In this document: positions 8,410-10,389 of the stretch, one piece after another
Position numbering within the stretch: the first letter of the stretch is position 1
Layout of the letters: each line of letters begins with the position of its first letter
Assembly: GCA_900088475.1 (NCBI GenBank)
Contig: FLMG01001535.1
Location: forward strand, 1-10,389
Source: Hyphochytrium catenoides
Taxonomy: Eukaryota; Sar; Hyphochytriomycetes; Hyphochytriales; Hyphochytriaceae
DNA length: 10,389 nucleotides
Direction of reading: 5' to 3'
Made by a program: the position numbers and the translations under genes
Notes under the pieces: generated by a model
The model's input: the letters and a program-made list of their open reading frames with translations, nothing else
What the model was told of the DNA's origin: nothing
The model's database searches: none

Positions 8410-8884
8410 TTATGCTTACGGCGGTTTGAAGGGTGATGTGTTGGTATACGTATTATGATTTATCCCTTTAAATGCTATTTCTCGCTTGATGAAAGCTTCA
8501 CTAGCTAGTACTACTAGCCCTAATAACATGTAACACTGATCGGAAACAACGATGTTGGTCGATAAAAGTGGGTAAAGCTGCCGGCTTTGTTTTGCTGGCT
8601 CCCTGATTACTCTTTGCAACCACTACCGTTTTACCAAGATTGCCCTATTTATACTTACCCACTTGAGATTCTAGGCTTGGTAAATATTTACCTGTTTGTC
8701 TCTTCTCCCGTTATTCCCCTTGTCATACATCGTGGGTATGGAAGTCATAGATATTATCTGGTGTGTTTTGGAACATGGCAGAGGCTGGAGTTCCGATTTA
8801 CCCCGACTTACTTGTAGTCTATGACCACTACCCGAAGTGTAGCACTAGAGGGGTCTGCCCTCGTTAATTCCTATTTAAAAATAA
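8410..8884. other. Spacer between two divergent broken replication genes
   Basis: No gene is supported in these bases. The plus-strand frame 8587-8817 is aromatic-rich but has no domain or coding-like composition. The right edge has an AT-rich stretch (8872-8889, TATTTAAAAATAAAAAAA) just before the plus-strand open segment, which could have been a promoter. Because the primase points left and the polymerase-like gene points right, this spacer is where a divergent promoter pair would lie. I found no terminal inverted repeat or target-site duplication. Confidence 0.4.
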
Positions 8885-9321
8885 AAAAAGCCAGCTTTAG
8901 CATATACAAGCAGCTCAGATCTTCACGACGAAGCGCTTTACCTGCAATTACTCGTGACACTATCTGCGCTTCAGAAGCTCATTGAACTTGCAGGCCGGCT
9001 TGGACTGGAAGCGAATATCATCGAAGCGTTGGACACACTCTGGCATCTGCAATAAATGAAGACAAGGCTTTTATGATCAACAGAATCAGCTCTGCCGATA
9101 CCATCACCCCAGATGACAAGGACAAGGCCATCAGGTTGATCCGTGCTCTCACTAGAAAAGCTGCCAGGGCTGTAGGCTTCAACGACACCTATCGCCAACG
9201 TGACACTATCGATCGTGAGGCTTTCTTCCTTCCACATTGTCAGCAGTTCGATTTCCAGACCACCACCGGAATGAAAGCGACTGAGACGAAGCTCATTCCA
9301 GCGGTCATGACTACCGCTTAG
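8885..9321 (+). pseudogene. Upstream open segments of the polymerase-like gene
   Basis: Two coding-like segments lie in neighbouring frames. The first, 8885-9055, is helical (ALQKLIELAGRLGLEANII) and ends at TAA 9053-9055. The second is open from 8986 to TAG 9319-9321 and contains INEDKAFMINRISSADTITP and DKAIRLIRALTRKAARAVGF. The frame changes from the first to the second around 9030-9052, where both are open. No domain is recognised. Their composition and end-to-end order with the segments that follow suggest the N-terminal part of one broken gene. A separate small gene starting at the ATG at 9073-9075 or thereabouts cannot be excluded. Confidence 0.35.
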
Positions 9322-9941
9322 GCAAGGGCCAAAGAACCAGACTGACTTGGGCCAACTTCACGGTAAAGAAAACCCTTACTGCGAGCGTTGGAGGTGTACT
9401 ACAAAGTCTGGCGGACAATAGATCGCAGCCATATCGCTTGACTATCATGTCCCAAACACTCCTGCTAACCAGCACTGCTCTCGATCGGGCGATAGCTGTC
9501 GACAAGGTAGTGGAGGTCTTCAAGAACAAAGAGCCAATGATAGCATTAGTCTTCAAGCCAACCACTGAGCAAACCAGAGAACGCTCAACGGAAGCCGAGG
9601 AGATTCAGTTAATGAAAGAAGCGATGACGAATGAAGCAAAGCGTGTTGCAAAGAGAGACAACACCACATTGGAAGACGCTCTTCAGGCCAAGAGACAGCT
9701 CCTAGCGAAGGAAGCCCTTGTGTGCACAACATCAGGGGCCAGTCAGAGTCCCGCAGAAGCAGATGTCATCGAAGCAGCTACAGAGAAAGGTGTAATGACA
9801 CCATCAGGAGCTATGGTCAATCTCCTATCGACTTTGACAACCACGCCAGTATGTGCCCAAATAGAAGGTCAACGGAGGTTGTCTCTACCTTCACAGCTGA
9901 CAAAGTCCAATATTACCCCAAGCATCCAGTGTACGAAATAG
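9285..9941 (+). pseudogene. Middle open segment of the polymerase-like gene
   Basis: The frame is open from a TGA at 9282-9284 to TAG 9939-9941, and no good ATG starts it. It encodes protein-like sequence, including RLTWANFTVKKTLTASVGG, LTSTALDRAIAVDKVVEVFK and an alanine/lysine/glutamate-rich helix around 9600-9720. The last part, after about 9790, probably reads in the wrong frame, because the frame two bases further on becomes clearly coding there. No family is recognised. The absence of its own start codon and the overlap at both ends fit an interior piece of a frameshifted gene; an intron is an alternative, but I saw no convincing splice pair. Confidence 0.4.
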
Positions 9942-10354
9942 TCACCAAGAAGCAGCTTCAGTTTGAAACCTTTATAAGCTATGACACCGAGGCTATCATC
10001 GGCGAGAACGGAGTCCACCATCCTCACACCATAGAGGCCATTGAGGACCGATTCAATTTCGAGTTCTGCTACACAAACACCTCCCCGTCAGATCCACTCC
10101 AACCTACAGGGAACGATGTGAGCAATAGGTTTCTAAGTTGGCTCGTCTTCATAGCTGAGCCTTTGGCCAAGAAGATTACTACAAAGTCACGTAAACCCAT
10201 TCTTACCCGGTATCACCACCTCTGTAAATGCAAAAAGGCAGACGCTTCAAGTGACTGTGAGAAGACGTGCAACTATCTTAATCTCAGCAATGAACTCTCC
10301 GTAATAAAGATACCTGTATGTGGGTACAACAGTTCGAGATTGTTACGAGAGTGA
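9722..10354 (+). pseudogene. Family-B DNA polymerase-like exonuclease domain fragment (possibly protein-primed PolB)
   Basis: The useful part begins near 9790 and ends at TGA 10352-10354. It contains QFETFISYDTEAI, where the D (9983-9985) and E (9989-9991) match the D-x-E exonuclease I motif of family-B polymerases. About 110 residues later comes IKIPVCGYNSSR (Asn codon 10328-10330), like the start of exonuclease II (hydrophobic strand, H/Y-N, short spacer, F/Y-D). The final F/Y-D is not present in this frame because the frame breaks or stops there. Between them lie RFLSWLVFIAEPLAKK, at the place where Polinton-, virophage- and plasmid-type PolB have a helix, and a cysteine cluster (CKCKKADASSDCEKTC). 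The palm and thumb domains would lie beyond the window. The polymerase call is moderate: two short motifs, correctly ordered, on a coding-like background. Confidence 0.45.
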
Positions 10355-10389
10355 GCGTTACGACTATATGGCAGTGGTAGGAGTTTGTG

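Noticed and set aside
8971-9237. Minus-strand frame of 88 codons
   Set aside because: It is antisense to better coding-like plus-strand segments and has no domain.
1-10389. CRISPR array, tRNA or rRNA genes
   Set aside because: I saw no regularly spaced direct repeats, tRNA T-loop/anticodon arrangement or conserved rRNA sequence. The repeats present are simple microsatellites.

Overview
The window looks like nuclear DNA of a unicellular eukaryote. One gene has two GT-AG introns whose acceptors are preceded by long CT-rich tracts. Intergenic DNA is extensive, there are no operons or Shine-Dalgarno sites, and the protein families are eukaryotic or viral. The sequence alone does not fix the lineage. 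A protist such as an alveolate (for example Perkinsus-like) or a stramenopile would fit, but this is inference.

Layout. Bases 1-1601 hold a spliced plus-strand gene (exons 266-538, 940-1006, 1504-1601) for a 145-residue RGG-rich protein. It has two copies of an L-D-x-D-[ML]-D-x-Y-W motif and resembles the CHTOP/ALYREF/Yra1 class of mRNA-export adaptors. Bases 1602-3050 are non-coding as far as I can see. Bases 3054-3872 contain a chain of coding-like minus-strand open segments that I cannot identify. Bases 4022-6472 encode a single-exon, probably all-helical 816-residue protein with a basic lysine/arginine patch near its end; its frame is open upstream to 3920. Bases 6473-7550 hold no convincing gene.

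The right third (about 7550-10389) differs in character. On the minus strand (8409-7553) lies a broken archaeo-eukaryotic primase (AEP) of the D5-like/PrimPol type. All three catalytic motifs and a PriCT-2 domain are visible, but they are spread over changing reading frames. On the plus strand (8885 to the window edge) is a second broken gene, diverging from the first. Its last segment carries a family-B DNA polymerase exonuclease I motif and a likely exonuclease II motif, suggesting a protein-primed PolB of the Polinton, virophage or linear-plasmid kind. The two share a gene-free spacer of about 480 bases. I read this third as the decayed replication module of an integrated DNA virus or self-synthesising transposon sitting beside host genes. 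The primase call is well supported, the polymerase call is moderate, and the idea that both come from one element is inference.
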